The notes under the pieces: generated by a model
Database searches by the model: none
Told to the model about the DNA's origin: nothing
The model's input: the letters and a program-made list of their open reading frames with translations, nothing else
Program-made: the position numbers and the translations under genes
Part shown: in pieces, positions 6,653-15,319 of the stretch
Numbering within the stretch: position 1 is the first letter of the stretch
Layout of the letters: the number at the start of each line of letters is the position of its first letter
DNA from: Patescibacteria group bacterium
GTDB lineage: Bacteria > Patescibacteriota > Minisyncoccia > Minisyncoccales > PEYH01
Direction of reading: 5' to 3'
Assembly (NCBI GenBank): GCA_018817645.1
Contig: JAHITK010000011.1
Location: 1-36,207, forward strand
DNA length: 36,207 nt

Positions 6653-7774
6653 TTAGAATAATATATCTTTAAATTGTATTATGTCTTTAACAGTAATGAC
6701 AAGGAACAGGGCCAGCAGAAGAAACATCCCAAAAGCATTGACCGCCCGCTCAACCCTCGCTGGCGCTCTCTTCTTGAAGATTGCCTCGTAAATCACGAAT
6801 ACTAACCGGCCGCCGTCAGCTGCCGGAATCGGCAAAATATTGATAACCGCCAAACCAAGAGAAATGGCGGCGATGAAATAAAATAATTGCCAAGCTCCGC
6901 CAGCCATGCTTAATTTGGTAAAGGCCAAGATTCCGACCGGACCGGAAAATGAAGCAGAGAGCGGTTGGATATTTCTTTCGACTATGGAAATCTTTATCAA
7001 ATAACCAAGCGCGCTGAAGGTGAAATGACTGAGATTCAAGGTATGTAATATGCCGGAGAGCGCCTGGTTGGGAATCCCCTCGTATGAGAGACGGCTGACA
7101 TCCCCGAGCATCACCCCGATGGCTCCGCTGTTCTCCGGAGGATTGACTCTCGGCACAAGTTTAACAACTCTTTCGCTCGGATGATGGGCGTTGGTGAGGC
7201 GAAGCGCAATCTCTTTTCCCCTGTTTTGGTCAATAAAGTTAATAAGCTCGTCTGAATTTGAAAAATACTCTCCATTACCCGCGATAACCACGTCAAATTC
7301 GTTTAGGCCCGCTTCTTGAGCCGGCGACCCGTCTAAAATTTCCGAGATCATTGGATAATCGGTCTGCTGGCCGAAAGGAAAACGGTAATCAAAAAATTGC
7401 CCCTGAAAAGTTTGAAAATTATGGAATCCTAAAAGGAAATAAAACAGGATAATCGCCGCCAGCAAGTTGGCTCCGATACCGGCCAGAAGTATCCCGGCCT
7501 TAATCCTTGGCGGCTTGGCGCCAAAACTGTCAGAGTCCTTGAGCGCTTCTTCATCGGAATTTTCTCCGTATATTTTTACAAAACCGCCAAAGGGAATCCA
7601 GTTGACAGAATATGTTACTCCTCTTATCTTTTTCCCCCAAATTCTGGGCGGATAGCCGATGCCGAATTCCTCAATTCTCACCCCAGACCTTTTGGCAACC
7701 ATAAAATGCCCAAATTCGTGAGCAAGAATGACAAAGCTGAAAATAAGAAGGAAAACAATTATGACTAAAAACAT
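6653..7774 (-). CDS. rseP: Site-2 intramembrane metalloprotease (RseP family)
   Basis: 373 aa. It is a membrane zinc protease that cuts transmembrane substrates such as anti-sigma factors or signal peptide remnants. HEFGH at 19-23 in the first membrane helix binds zinc. A PDZ domain follows near 120-210 (ISEILDGSPAQEAGLNEFDVVIAGNGE). The second zinc-ligand motif (ILPIPAADGGRL, the LDG-type region) lies near 315. At least four hydrophobic segments can be seen. No anti-sigma factor is nearby, so the substrate is unknown. It heads a likely rseP-proS-mreB-gatC-gatA run with gaps of 5-30 nt. Confidence 0.93.
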   Translation of the reverse strand: MFLVIIVFLLIFSFVILAHEFGHFMVAKRSGVRIEEFGIGYPPRIWGKKIRGVTYSVNWIPFGGFVKIYGENSDEEALKDSDSFGAKPPRIKAGILLAGIGANLLAAIILFYFLLGFHNFQTFQGQFFDYRFPFGQQTDYPMISEILDGSPAQEAGLNEFDVVIAGNGEYFSNSDELINFIDQNRGKEIALRLTNAHHPSERVVKLVPRVNPPENSGAIGVMLGDVSRLSYEGIPNQALSGILHTLNLSHFTFSALGYLIKISIVERNIQPLSASFSGPVGILAFTKLSMAGGAWQLFYFIAAISLGLAVINILPIPAADGGRLVFVIYEAIFKKRAPARVERAVNAFGMFLLLALFLVITVKDIIQFKDILF

Positions 7775-7790
7775 AGGTTAAAGTAATTTT

Positions 7791-7898
7791 CAATTTTCAA
7801 ACACCAATTTTCAATGAAACCTCAAATCCCAATTTTCAAGATATTTGGAAATTCGTAAATTGGAATTTCATTGAAAATTGTAAATTGTAAATTGTAAA
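7791..7898. repeat. AT-rich intergenic inverted repeat between frr and rseP
   Basis: CAATTTTCAATGAAA on the left is mirrored by TTTCATTGAAAATTG on the right, so the gap can fold into a long AT hairpin. It ends in three repeats of AATTGTAA. It is similar to other gaps in the window (19.86-19.98 kb and 31.57-31.65 kb). No gene is seen in it. Confidence 0.55.
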
Positions 7899-8453
7899 TT
7901 ATTCTAAAATTTCTTTCTTTTTGTGGTCTCTAATCTCTTCTATTTTTTTGTGATATTCATCTATTACCTTCTGAAGCTCGTCTTTGGCCCTGAATTTATC
8001 ATCTTCTGAAATCGCTTTTTGGTTAAATTGCTCCTGGATTTCTTTCCAAGTGTCGTCCCGCCACCTTCTTAATGTCTGATATGATTCCTCCGCTTTCTGG
8101 GAAATCTGCTGGATAAGTTTTTCGCGAAACTCGCCGGTGAGGGGCGGTAAATTAATCCTGATAGCCCGGCCGTCAACTATGGGAGGAGTGCCTAAGTCCG
8201 CCTGCATCAACGCCTTTTCAATAGCCCCGAGATACTCGTTGGTCCAGGGCTGAATTAAAATCTGCCTTGGCTCCGGACAAGAAATACTGGCTAACTGTTT
8301 TATCGGAAGTTTAGAACCAAAACAATCAACCACTATGTCCTCAACCAAAACCGGACTGGCAGTGCCGGAACGGACCTGCTGCATCTCCTTCCTAAAAAAA
8401 TCCGCCACTTTATCAAGCTCTGTTTTAAGATTCTCAATAATTTGCTTGTACAT
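7899..8453 (-). CDS. frr: Ribosome recycling factor
   Basis: 184 aa, the standard length. With EF-G it splits the post-termination ribosome. Family features: the N-terminal helix with a conserved FRKEMQQVRSGTASPVLVEDI segment, LPIKQLASISCPEPRQILIQPW for the small domain, INLPPLTGEFREKL in the middle, and a final helix RRWRDDTWKEIQEQ. Start ATG at 8453, no SD. It lies right downstream of the interrupted gene and upstream of rseP, an order (frr then rseP) that resembles many bacterial translation and envelope clusters. Confidence 0.95.
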   Translation of the reverse strand: MYKQIIENLKTELDKVADFFRKEMQQVRSGTASPVLVEDIVVDCFGSKLPIKQLASISCPEPRQILIQPWTNEYLGAIEKALMQADLGTPPIVDGRAIRINLPPLTGEFREKLIQQISQKAEESYQTLRRWRDDTWKEIQEQFNQKAISEDDKFRAKDELQKVIDEYHKKIEEIRDHKKKEILE

Positions 8454-8457
8454 ATTT

Positions 8458-9342
8458 TTAATCTAATAATTTAAGGATTTCGCTTTCGGCATCATACTCA
8501 TAATCTCTAACGTTTTCAATAGTATCGTATTGTCCAGTCTCAAGATTCCAATCTCTTTCTGATACTACAGAAAAAAATAATTTACGATCTTCAAAATGAA
8601 CCTTGCCAATTATGCGCCCATCCAACGATTCGTTGTTATCCAGTTCTAAAACTAACCTGAGATTCTCTGGCTTACCATATTCGCTTACAAAAATACCGTT
8701 AGTGCCTCCTCCCCCAAACCAATCTGGCTCGCTAACTATGGCCAAAAGTTTATTATCAGAAGACCACAATATATTATAATATATACCGATATCTCCGTAA
8801 TAAATATAATGTCCTTCGGTAATATTGATCCCGCTATCAATATCTATGATCCCACTCTTAATCTCGTCATATCCCGATTCACTGTAATAAACAAAATTTC
8901 CATCAGGCGAAATATTAATAAACTCAATCTTTCCTCCTATGGATGCAAAAATTTCAGAAGTAGAATAAAGAGTCTTGTCTTACCCTTGTTTGATTATCCC
9001 TAAAGTTTCTACATTAGTCTCCCCTTCAACATATGCCAAATCAACCCTAATTCCTTTTCCTATATAAACAATAATGTCAGTTGGCCCGTGATACCAAACT
9101 TCTTTTATTTTATCGCTTGATGCTTCGAAAATATCAAAGCCTTGTTTTTTTGCAGATTCAAGGCCATCCAACCTCTGTAAAAATTTTTCATCAGATAAAT
9201 CAAGTTCTTTTAAGTCGCCCCATTCGCCCGGGTAATCAAACTCTGCCATAGACACTGCTGGCGGCCAAAACTGCCAAACCAGAACCCCTGCCGCGACCAC
9301 CACGACTGCCGAAAAGATGAGAAAAATTAGTTTGTTGGTCAT
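8458..9342 (-). pseudogene. TolB-like propeller membrane-anchored protein, broken by one in-frame TAA
   Basis: One frame runs from ATG 9342 to the stop at 8458 (295 codons), interrupted only by TAA at 8982-8980. Upstream part: an N-terminal membrane anchor (LIFLIFSAVVVVAAGVLVWQ) and then about 95 residues. After the stop the same frame goes on with no shift: DKTLYSTSEIFASIGG, INISPDGNFVYYSES, ILWSSDNKLLAIVSE. The SPDG and WSSDNK repeats are typical of TolB/WD-like beta-propeller blades. A single change, for example CAA, AAA or GAA to TAA, would explain it. It may be a true pseudogene, a sequencing error or a strain variant. The function of the intact form is unknown. Confidence 0.7.
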
Positions 9343-9390
9343 AATTCTGGAGTTAATTGTTTAAACTTCTATTTTCCACACTTTTTTCTA

Positions 9391-9418
9391 TTGACAAAAA
9401 ATCCTGTCCTGCTATACT
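9391..9418 (+). promoter_or_regulatory. Plus-strand promoter for a very short transcript
   Basis: TTGACA (9391-9396) and TATACT (9413-9418) are spaced 16 nt apart, a near-consensus sigma70 promoter. It lies between two minus-strand genes and points at the terminator that starts 19 nt downstream. Confidence 0.5.
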
Positions 9419-9436
9419 AATAATAGTTTAACAGAA

Positions 9437-9465
9437 CCGTCTCGGCTTGCCGAGACGGGTTTTTT
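9437..9465 (+). terminator. Strong terminator 19 nt after the plus-strand promoter
   Basis: CCGTCTCGG-CTTG-CCGAGACGG (9437-9458) is a 9-10 bp stem followed by GTTTTTT. The U-run exists only on the plus strand, so it does not serve the minus-strand NYN gene, whose stop codon overlaps it. Together with the promoter it predicts a plus RNA of about 40 nt. Confidence 0.65.
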
Positions 9466-9994
9466 ATTCTCGCCGCGCCACGTGTTCCTTAATGTCCTCT
9501 AAATAAATAACGTCTGATGCTTCTAACTTCAACTCCCAAGAAATAGTTTTCTTAGAAGAGAATATCACCACTTTTTCGCCAACGTCTTTAAGTTTCTTGA
9601 CAAGATAGCGGAAATCGCTGTCGCCAGTAAAAATTATAATTTCGCCTATCCTCGCTTTATCTAAAAGAATATCAGTGGTTATTTCGACATCCACATTGGA
9701 TTTATAAATAAAATTTGTTTTATAAGTTTTAAAAAGAATTTCGTTATCATAAATTCTAATCTTTTTTAGGGCTTTGGTAAACAGATTAAACCCTATCGCA
9801 TCCAAATATCTCAAATATTTCTGCATCTTTTCGTCTCCCTCCTTAACCCCTACATAATATCTCCATTCAACAACTTCTCTGCTTGGCTCAATATAACCTT
9901 TCATCTTTTTCCAATCAATAGACCATCCTAACTTTTTTTGGGTGTAAAAAACATTCGCCCCGTCAATATAAATTTTGGTTTTTAATTTATTCAT
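9464..9994 (-). CDS. NYN-domain (LabA/DUF88) PIN-like nuclease
   Basis: 176 aa. It fits the NYN family of putative Mg-dependent ribonucleases (PIN-like fold). The acidic residues expected for metal binding are present: Asp11 in IYIDGANVF, Asp102 and Asp108 in VDVEITTDILLDK, and Asp125/Asp127 in FTGDSDFRYLVKKL. The chosen start is ATG 9994 (MNKLKTK), which has AAGGG about 7 nt upstream; ATG 10000 gives two more residues. The substrate is unknown, RNA processing or defence being possible. It is flanked by the holB terminator hairpin and the short plus-strand transcript. Confidence 0.8.
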   Translation of the reverse strand: MNKLKTKIYIDGANVFYTQKKLGWSIDWKKMKGYIEPSREVVEWRYYVGVKEGDEKMQKYLRYLDAIGFNLFTKALKKIRIYDNEILFKTYKTNFIYKSNVDVEITTDILLDKARIGEIIIFTGDSDFRYLVKKLKDVGEKVVIFSSKKTISWELKLEASDVIYLEDIKEHVARRE

Positions 9995-10036
9995 TGACAT
10001 CCCTTATATTAAAAAACTCTTTCATTCATAAACCAA

Positions 10037-10077
10037 ACCCCCCGAGATCAAAAGATGTCGGAGGGGGGGTTAATGTA
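10037..10077 (-). terminator. GC hairpin after the holB-like gene, probable terminator
   Basis: AACCCCCCGA is mirrored by TCGGAGGGGGGGTT across a 12-nt loop. On the minus strand the stem is followed by TTTGGTTT, a weak U-tract. It lies about 70 nt past the holB stop and before the NYN gene. Confidence 0.45.
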
Positions 10078-10147
10078 TTAAGTTTACCAAATCCAAAATC
10101 CTTGTCAAGTTCTTTTATTTTTTCGATGCTTTGTATATGCATAATTA

Positions 10148-11116
10148 TTAAATTTTCATCAGGAGGACTTCGAGGGCTAATCTGGGATTGGTATTGGTGG
10201 TTTTAATGACAAATCCTATTTTTTCAATAAGCCCAATAATGCTTCTTATTTTAGTCTTGGAATAATTGCCTTTCGCAGGCATAAAATTGTTCTTTTCTTT
10301 CCCCAGTCCCTCTAACAAAAGCTCCCGGAAATAACTCAGCCAGACATCCAGCGCGCAATGCATTTCTCTGGTATCTTTGGAAAGCGCCTCGGCATACCGG
10401 AAACGAGAACTTAACGGCGCTTTTGAAAGCTTCACAATTTCCATTATCCGCCTTTTTTGTCGCTCGGCTGTCTCCGGATTTCTATAATATTCCATCGCCA
10501 ATCCGGGTCTGCCGAAAGAAAGCCAAGAAACTTCTTCCGCTAACTTTACCGGAACCTTATTCTTTATGAGCGATTCCTCTATGTGTTTCGGTTGAAGCAA
10601 ATCAAATCTTATTAGTTGGCACCGGGAAACGATTGTTGGTAAAAGCTGATTTGCCTGTTCGGCAATCAGAATTATCACTGCCTTGCCTCTCGGCTCTTCC
10701 AATATTTTCAAAAGAGCGCCTTGCGCATCATAAGTCATTGCTTCTGCGCCGTCTATAATCGCTGCCTTATAGCCCGAATCCGAAGTAGAAAGCGAGAGTC
10801 CTGATTTTAGCTCCGTTATCTTATCGATGCGGACTGCCAAATTTCCCGCTGCATCGTCCTCTTTTCCCTCCGGCGGTTCTGGTTTCAAAATAAATAAATT
10901 CGGATGGACGCCGCTCTCAAACCCGTGACAACTCTGGCATTTTCCGCATGACTCTGTATCAGAATGATGGCAATTCAGCAATTTTATAAACTCCATGGCA
11001 ACCGTTCTTTTCCCGATGTTAAGCGGTCCGTAAAACAGATAAGCATGAGCTACCCTATCATTCTTAATGCATCTCTTGAGAAATTCCCATTGTTTATTGT
11101 GGCCAACCAACCTCAT
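10148..11116 (-). CDS. holB: DNA polymerase III delta-prime-like clamp loader subunit
   Basis: 322 aa from ATG 11116 (MRLVGHNKQWEFLK). The longer frame upstream is AT-rich intergenic sequence and is not part of the gene. AAA+ clamp loader traits: a degenerate P-loop GPLNIGKRT at 30-38, a four-Cys zinc site (Cys49, 57, 60, 63), the DGAEAMTYDAQGALLKILEEP segment of sensor/SRC-type helices, and TIVSRCQLIRF. It would load the sliding clamp with DnaX. DnaX and delta-prime are relatives; the short length and modified P-loop favour delta-prime. No SD. Confidence 0.82.
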   Translation of the reverse strand: MRLVGHNKQWEFLKRCIKNDRVAHAYLFYGPLNIGKRTVAMEFIKLLNCHHSDTESCGKCQSCHGFESGVHPNLFILKPEPPEGKEDDAAGNLAVRIDKITELKSGLSLSTSDSGYKAAIIDGAEAMTYDAQGALLKILEEPRGKAVIILIAEQANQLLPTIVSRCQLIRFDLLQPKHIEESLIKNKVPVKLAEEVSWLSFGRPGLAMEYYRNPETAERQKRRIMEIVKLSKAPLSSRFRYAEALSKDTREMHCALDVWLSYFRELLLEGLGKEKNNFMPAKGNYSKTKIRSIIGLIEKIGFVIKTTNTNPRLALEVLLMKI

Positions 11117-11240
11117 AAAAACGTAAAATTTAAAATGTAAAATGTAAAACAACAATGTAAAGCGTAAAACAAAAAGTGAAATTTGATTTTGAATTTTAAG
11201 TTGTTATTTTGCGCTTTACGCTTTACATTTTGCGCTTTTA
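11117..11240. repeat. AT-rich repeat-filled gap between mreB and holB
   Basis: The gap is made of short units such as GTAAAATGTAAAAC and GCGCTTTACGCTTTACATTTTGCGC. The left TGTAAAGCGTAAAAC is mirrored by the right GCGCTTTACGCTTTACA, so a hairpin can form. No gene is seen. Confidence 0.4.
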
Positions 11241-12248
11241 TTATTTCTTGCTCATTATGCTCCGCTTATAAACATCCAGATTCTCCAAGACCGCTCCTGT
11301 TCCCTTGGCGACGCAGAAAAACGCCTCATCTGCCAAGAAGCAAGGCACCCCGGTCGTCTTGGCTATTAATTGGTCAAGGTTTCTTAATAATCCTCCTCCG
11401 CCGGAAAGCACCATCCCTTTATCCATAATGTCAGAGGCCAGCTCAGGCGGAGTATCCCGCAGAACCAGTTTAATGGCTAAAATAATCTCTTCCAAAACAT
11501 CTTGAATCGCCTCGCATACTTCATTGGAAGAAACTTTAATGCTTCTGGGCAGGCCGGAAACCAAATCCCGGCCCCTGATTTCTATGAATCTCTCTTTCTC
11601 TTCGGGAACGGCTGTCCCTACTTTTATTTTTACCTCTTCCGCGGTCTGCTCTCCGACTGCCAGATTGTGCTTCTTTTTAATATACTCGCTTACCGCAACA
11701 TTCATTTTATCTCCGGCCACTCTGATAGAATTGAAGGTGACAATTCCGCCTAAAGATATCACCGCCACCTCGGTGGTTCCCCCGCCTACGTCAACAATCA
11801 TATGGCCGGAGCAGGTGTGAATCGGGATGCCCGCTCCGATGGCTGCCAGAATCGGCTCTTTGGCAATATAGGCGTTTTTGGCTCCGGCCAGAATAGCTGC
11901 CTCGATAACCGCTCTTTTCTCAGTGGAGGTGATTCCCGCCGGCACGGATATTATCAAATCCGGCTTCACAAATTGGTATTTTGGCTTAACTTTCGTGATA
12001 AAATATTTCAACATTGCTTCGGTTATCCGGAAATCAGCAATCACTCCGTCTTTAAGGGGCCGAAAAACCGTTATAGTTTCCGGAGTTCGGCCGGTCATTT
12101 CCTTTGCTGCCTGACCAACCGCTAAAATCCTGTTCTCGCTCACCTCAACCGCCACCACAGAGGGCTCGGTCAAAACCACCCCTTTCTTGGGGATAAACAC
12201 AAGAGAATTACATGTTCCAAGGTCTATGCCAATTTTGCGGATAAACAT
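11241..12248 (-). CDS. mreB: MreB-family actin-like cell shape protein (copy A)
   Basis: 335 aa from ATG 12248 (MFIRKIGIDLGTCNSLVF), which drops a 7-residue upstream stretch. Actin-fold motifs: DLGTCNSLVFIPKKG (phosphate 1), VDVGGGTTEVAVISLGG (phosphate 2), MVLSGGGGLLRNLDQL (adenosine). The length is typical of MreB. It differs from copy B in many positions, and the conserved hydrophobic start MFIRKIG could be a membrane contact. It follows murA across an AT-rich repeat gap and may be cotranscribed with it, which fits joint work on cell wall growth. No mreC/mreD in the window. Confidence 0.92.
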   Translation of the reverse strand: MFIRKIGIDLGTCNSLVFIPKKGVVLTEPSVVAVEVSENRILAVGQAAKEMTGRTPETITVFRPLKDGVIADFRITEAMLKYFITKVKPKYQFVKPDLIISVPAGITSTEKRAVIEAAILAGAKNAYIAKEPILAAIGAGIPIHTCSGHMIVDVGGGTTEVAVISLGGIVTFNSIRVAGDKMNVAVSEYIKKKHNLAVGEQTAEEVKIKVGTAVPEEKERFIEIRGRDLVSGLPRSIKVSSNEVCEAIQDVLEEIILAIKLVLRDTPPELASDIMDKGMVLSGGGGLLRNLDQLIAKTTGVPCFLADEAFFCVAKGTGAVLENLDVYKRSIMSKK

Positions 12249-12259
12249 ATTTATAAATC

Positions 12260-12376
12260 CAAATGACAAAATTCAAATGACAAATCAAGCCCAAAGCTCA
12301 AAATCCAAAAATATTATTATTTTGACATTTGGATTTTGACATTGATTTGACATTTGAGCTTTGGATTTTGGATTTT
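12260..12376. repeat. Dispersed AT-rich hairpin element, copy A
   Basis: The segment between murA and mreB holds AAATGACAAATCAAGCCCAA in its left half and TTTGACATTTGAGCTTTGG in its right half, largely complementary. The right half closely matches the right halves of the copies at 30.1 kb and 35.6 kb. No gene is present. Confidence 0.55.
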
Positions 12377-12408
12377 AACTTATTGTTTTGCGTTTTTCGT
12401 TTTACGCT

Positions 12409-13689
12409 TTACGCTTTCACTCGTTTGATGTCTGCCCCGAGTTTCTGCAATCTCTCCTCAATTCTCTCATACCCTCTGTCTATCTGATAGATATTATTTA
12501 TAACTGTTTCTCCTTTGGCAATCAATGCCCCGACCAACAAAGACGCTCCCCCTCTCAAGTCCGGCGAATCAACAGTCACTCCCCGAAGGACCGTAGGCCC
12601 ATTAATAATCGCCCGATGCGGGTCGGCAAAAATTATCTGCGCCCCCATTTTATTCAGTTCGCTTAAATATCTTAGCCGGCCGTCATATAGAGGGTCGTGC
12701 AATAAGGTTGTTCCCTCGGTCTGGGTTGCCAAAACCCCGAATAACGGCAAAAGGTCGGTCGGTATGCCGGGATAAGGCATTGCCTGGATCTTTCCCATTT
12801 TAAAACTTGCCCAGGGCTTTACCCTGACCTTATCTTTTCCGATTATCTCTACGGGCAAGCCAAAATCCTTCAATCGCTTTAAAGGAAATTCCAAGTATGA
12901 AATCTCCACATTTTTGACAATGATATCGCTTCTGGTGGCTGCAGCCATCAAAATAAAGGTTCCGGCCTCTATCGGGTCATTGAGAATCTTATGCTTTGCC
13001 CCGGAAAGCTTCTTTCTGCCGACAACAGAAAAATTATGAGAGCCGAATGCCTTAATCTCAGCCCCCATCTTATTTAAAAATTTGACTAATTCCTGGGTGC
13101 TGTAATCGCAATCTGCCGCTTTGATTATCGTTTTCTTGGGGAGGGCGCTGGCAAAAATAAGGGCATTTTCAGTGGCGGTTACGCTGAACTCGTTCAGGAT
13201 TATCTCGTCTGCCGGCTTATTTTTAAACTCTAAGCGGAAATATTCCGCCTGTTCCGTCACTTCTTCCCCGATTTTGACTCCCAACTGGGAAAAGGCGTCC
13301 AAGTGGGTTGAAATCGGCCTGGCGCCGATAACGCAACCTCCAGGCTGGGCAAATCTTATTGTCTTGCACCGGGTCAGTAAAGGCCCTAAGAGCAAAACAG
13401 AACCTCTTAATTTAGAAACCAACTTTTGATTGATTTTTTTGGCGTCTATGGGGGACTTCTGCCTGAGGCGCAAGGTCCTCTTTTTAATCCATTCTACTTC
13501 TTTGCCCAGTCCCTCAAGTATTTCTATTAAACAAAAAACATCCTCAATTAGAGGAACATTGTCTATAACGCATTCTTCATCAGTAAGCAGGGTGGCAGTC
13601 AAAATAGGAAAACAGGCGTTTTTGGCGCCCCTCGCTTCTATCGTTCCCCTTAAACGTTTTCCCCCATTGATTATGAATTGCTCTGCCAT
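12409..13689 (-). CDS. murA: UDP-N-acetylglucosamine 1-carboxyvinyltransferase
   Basis: 426 aa, usual length. It carries out the first committed step of peptidoglycan synthesis, moving enolpyruvate from PEP to UDP-GlcNAc. The EPSP-synthase-like fold is seen in its repeats. The Lys-Asn pair is at 23-24 (GAKNA). The catalytic loop Cys119 is present (QPGGCVIGARPIS), so the enzyme would be expected to be fosfomycin-sensitive rather than carrying the Cys-to-Asp change. The PYPGIPTDLLPLF motif and the late DPHRAIINGP are also there. It has its own divergent promoter at 13.7 kb. Start ATG 13689. Confidence 0.95.
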   Translation of the reverse strand: MAEQFIINGGKRLRGTIEARGAKNACFPILTATLLTDEECVIDNVPLIEDVFCLIEILEGLGKEVEWIKKRTLRLRQKSPIDAKKINQKLVSKLRGSVLLLGPLLTRCKTIRFAQPGGCVIGARPISTHLDAFSQLGVKIGEEVTEQAEYFRLEFKNKPADEIILNEFSVTATENALIFASALPKKTIIKAADCDYSTQELVKFLNKMGAEIKAFGSHNFSVVGRKKLSGAKHKILNDPIEAGTFILMAAATRSDIIVKNVEISYLEFPLKRLKDFGLPVEIIGKDKVRVKPWASFKMGKIQAMPYPGIPTDLLPLFGVLATQTEGTTLLHDPLYDGRLRYLSELNKMGAQIIFADPHRAIINGPTVLRGVTVDSPDLRGGASLLVGALIAKGETVINNIYQIDRGYERIEERLQKLGADIKRVKA

Positions 13690-13704
13690 AACATAACTAT
13701 TTTT

Positions 13705-13733
13705 ATCCTACCCTGAAACCAAAAAATTAGCAA
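13705..13733 (-). promoter_or_regulatory. Probable murA promoter
   Basis: On the minus strand TTGCTA (13733-13728) and TAGGAT (13710-13705) are 17 nt apart, each 4 of 6 to consensus. The start of transcription would be about 10 nt before murA, leaving almost no leader. Confidence 0.4.
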
Positions 13734-13756
13734 GTTCAGCAAGGTTGTGTTAGAAT
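13727..13756 (+). promoter_or_regulatory. Probable promoter of the PEGA protein gene
   Basis: TTAGCA (13727-13732) and TAGAAT (13751-13756) have an 18-nt spacer. The -35 box overlaps that of the divergent murA promoter, so the two genes may compete for polymerase. Confidence 0.35.
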
Positions 13757-13795
13757 AAAAATTAATCGATCTCCTTAGTACTTGGACTTGGAAAA

Positions 13796-15289
13796 ATGAC
13801 TAAGCGCTTTAAGAAAATCCTATTTTTCTCAATCTGCGGCCTGTTTATTATAGTCACGCCGATTGTTATTTTATACGCTTCCGGGTATCGTTTTGATTTT
13901 GATAATATGAGGATTGTCCAAACCGGCGGACTTTTCTTTAAAATTTCCCCTCCCGGCGTTATGGTATATATGAATGATGAACCCTATAAAAAAACAAGCT
14001 TCTTTTTTGACACTGCTCTGATAAGCGGTCTTCTGCCAAAGAGCTATCAAATCTCAATCCAAAAGAACGATTACCATTCTTGGGAAAAAGAGCTTGCGGT
14101 GGAGGAAAAAATGGTCACAGAAGCGAAAAGTATCGTTCTCTTTCCGAAAAATCCCCTGTTTAATCTTGCTTTTAAAAATATTGAAGCCCTTTTCCCGGCG
14201 CCAGACGAAAAGAAAGCGGTGGTGGAAATCGCCGCTGACAAAGGGTGGTCATTCGCTTCTTTTGATTGCCAAAACCAAAAACAGGAGCAGATATTGGCTG
14301 AAAGCGACTTGCAAATCCTTGAATCAGACAATGCCCCGGCAATAACCCAAAAAATCTCCGGCACAGAACCCACCAACATTATCTGGTCCAGCGATTCCAA
14401 GAGAATCCTAATTGAGCTTGATAAAAAAGGAGAAAAACAATATTTGGCGACAGAGCCCTCTCCCAACAAAGGTCTTTTCGTGATTGATCGGGACAATAAA
14501 ATCAAAAAGATCAGCTTCAATCCCAATAATTCCGAGGAGATATTTTTCCTTTCCTCTGCCCCGACAGCCAGCGCCGCAAAAACCAACAGCGCCTCCAAAA
14601 CAGCCGAATCCCTGTCCGCAATTTTTATTATCAGAGGCAATGGCGAGGAAACTGCCCTTGATTTCTCAGACCCTTCATTAAAGCAAAATGTTTTGGCTTA
14701 CGCAATTATTGACAATTATCTTGTCTGGCTAAGCGAGTCGGGCCTGATTTATAAAGGAACTATCAATGGAGACAAAATATCCCTCACCGAGATATTAAAT
14801 GTAAGGCCGATGACTATAAAGGCCTCTGCCAATTACCAGATTTTGTCCAAGGGCCTGTCAAATATTTTACTGAAAGAAGACGAGGGGCTTTATCGCCTTA
14901 ATCCTGAAAAACGCCTCTTGGAAAAAATCTTTGATTCGGCAAAAGAAATCATCTTTGCCAAAGATATGAAAAAAATCGCGGTTAATGCCGGAAACCAAAT
15001 CTGGCTCTATTATCTTGAGGAAGAAAAAAACCAGCCCCAAAGAAACAAAGAAGAAAAACTGCTGCTTTACAGCTCTCCCCAAGAAATTACAAACCTGTAT
15101 TGGCTGAATAACCACTATTTGATATTCCGGGTCAATGAATCAATCAAAATCACGGAAATTGACAACCGCTGCAAGCCGAATTTGCTTGAGCTGACCACTT
15201 TCCCCAACCTCGCCATATTCTGGCTCTCCAACAAACTCTTTGTTTTAAGCAATAATAATCTCTTTTTTAGCGAGGATGTCGTGAAATAA
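13796..15289 (+). CDS. Membrane-anchored PEGA-domain protein
   Basis: 497 aa, the only plus-strand protein gene here. An N-terminal anchor lies at about residues 7-28 (ILFFSICGLFIIVTPIVILY). A PEGA-type beta domain follows near 40-115 (GGLFFKISPPGVMVYMNDEP and LPKSYQISIQKNDYHSWEKEL). The remaining 380 residues carry repeated strands such as NIIWSSDSKRILIELD, LYWLNNHYLIFRV and LPNLAIFWLSNKLFVL, resembling a TolB-like propeller. It probably faces outside the membrane. PEGA proteins with propellers are frequent in Patescibacteria; the function is unknown. It is divergent from murA and ends in its own terminator, so it is a single-gene unit. Confidence 0.75.
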   Translation: MTKRFKKILFFSICGLFIIVTPIVILYASGYRFDFDNMRIVQTGGLFFKISPPGVMVYMNDEPYKKTSFFFDTALISGLLPKSYQISIQKNDYHSWEKELAVEEKMVTEAKSIVLFPKNPLFNLAFKNIEALFPAPDEKKAVVEIAADKGWSFASFDCQNQKQEQILAESDLQILESDNAPAITQKISGTEPTNIIWSSDSKRILIELDKKGEKQYLATEPSPNKGLFVIDRDNKIKKISFNPNNSEEIFFLSSAPTASAAKTNSASKTAESLSAIFIIRGNGEETALDFSDPSLKQNVLAYAIIDNYLVWLSESGLIYKGTINGDKISLTEILNVRPMTIKASANYQILSKGLSNILLKEDEGLYRLNPEKRLLEKIFDSAKEIIFAKDMKKIAVNAGNQIWLYYLEEEKNQPQRNKEEKLLLYSSPQEITNLYWLNNHYLIFRVNESIKITEIDNRCKPNLLELTTFPNLAIFWLSNKLFVLSNNNLFFSEDVVK

Positions 15290-15319
15290 TCTTTCTGAAT
15301 ATAAATTTTTCCAGAACAC

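Noticed and set aside
8980-8982. Stop codon reassignment or selenocysteine-like recoding
   Set aside because: The codon is TAA, which ends other genes in the window, and no recoding element is evident. A nonsense mutation or sequence error is simpler.
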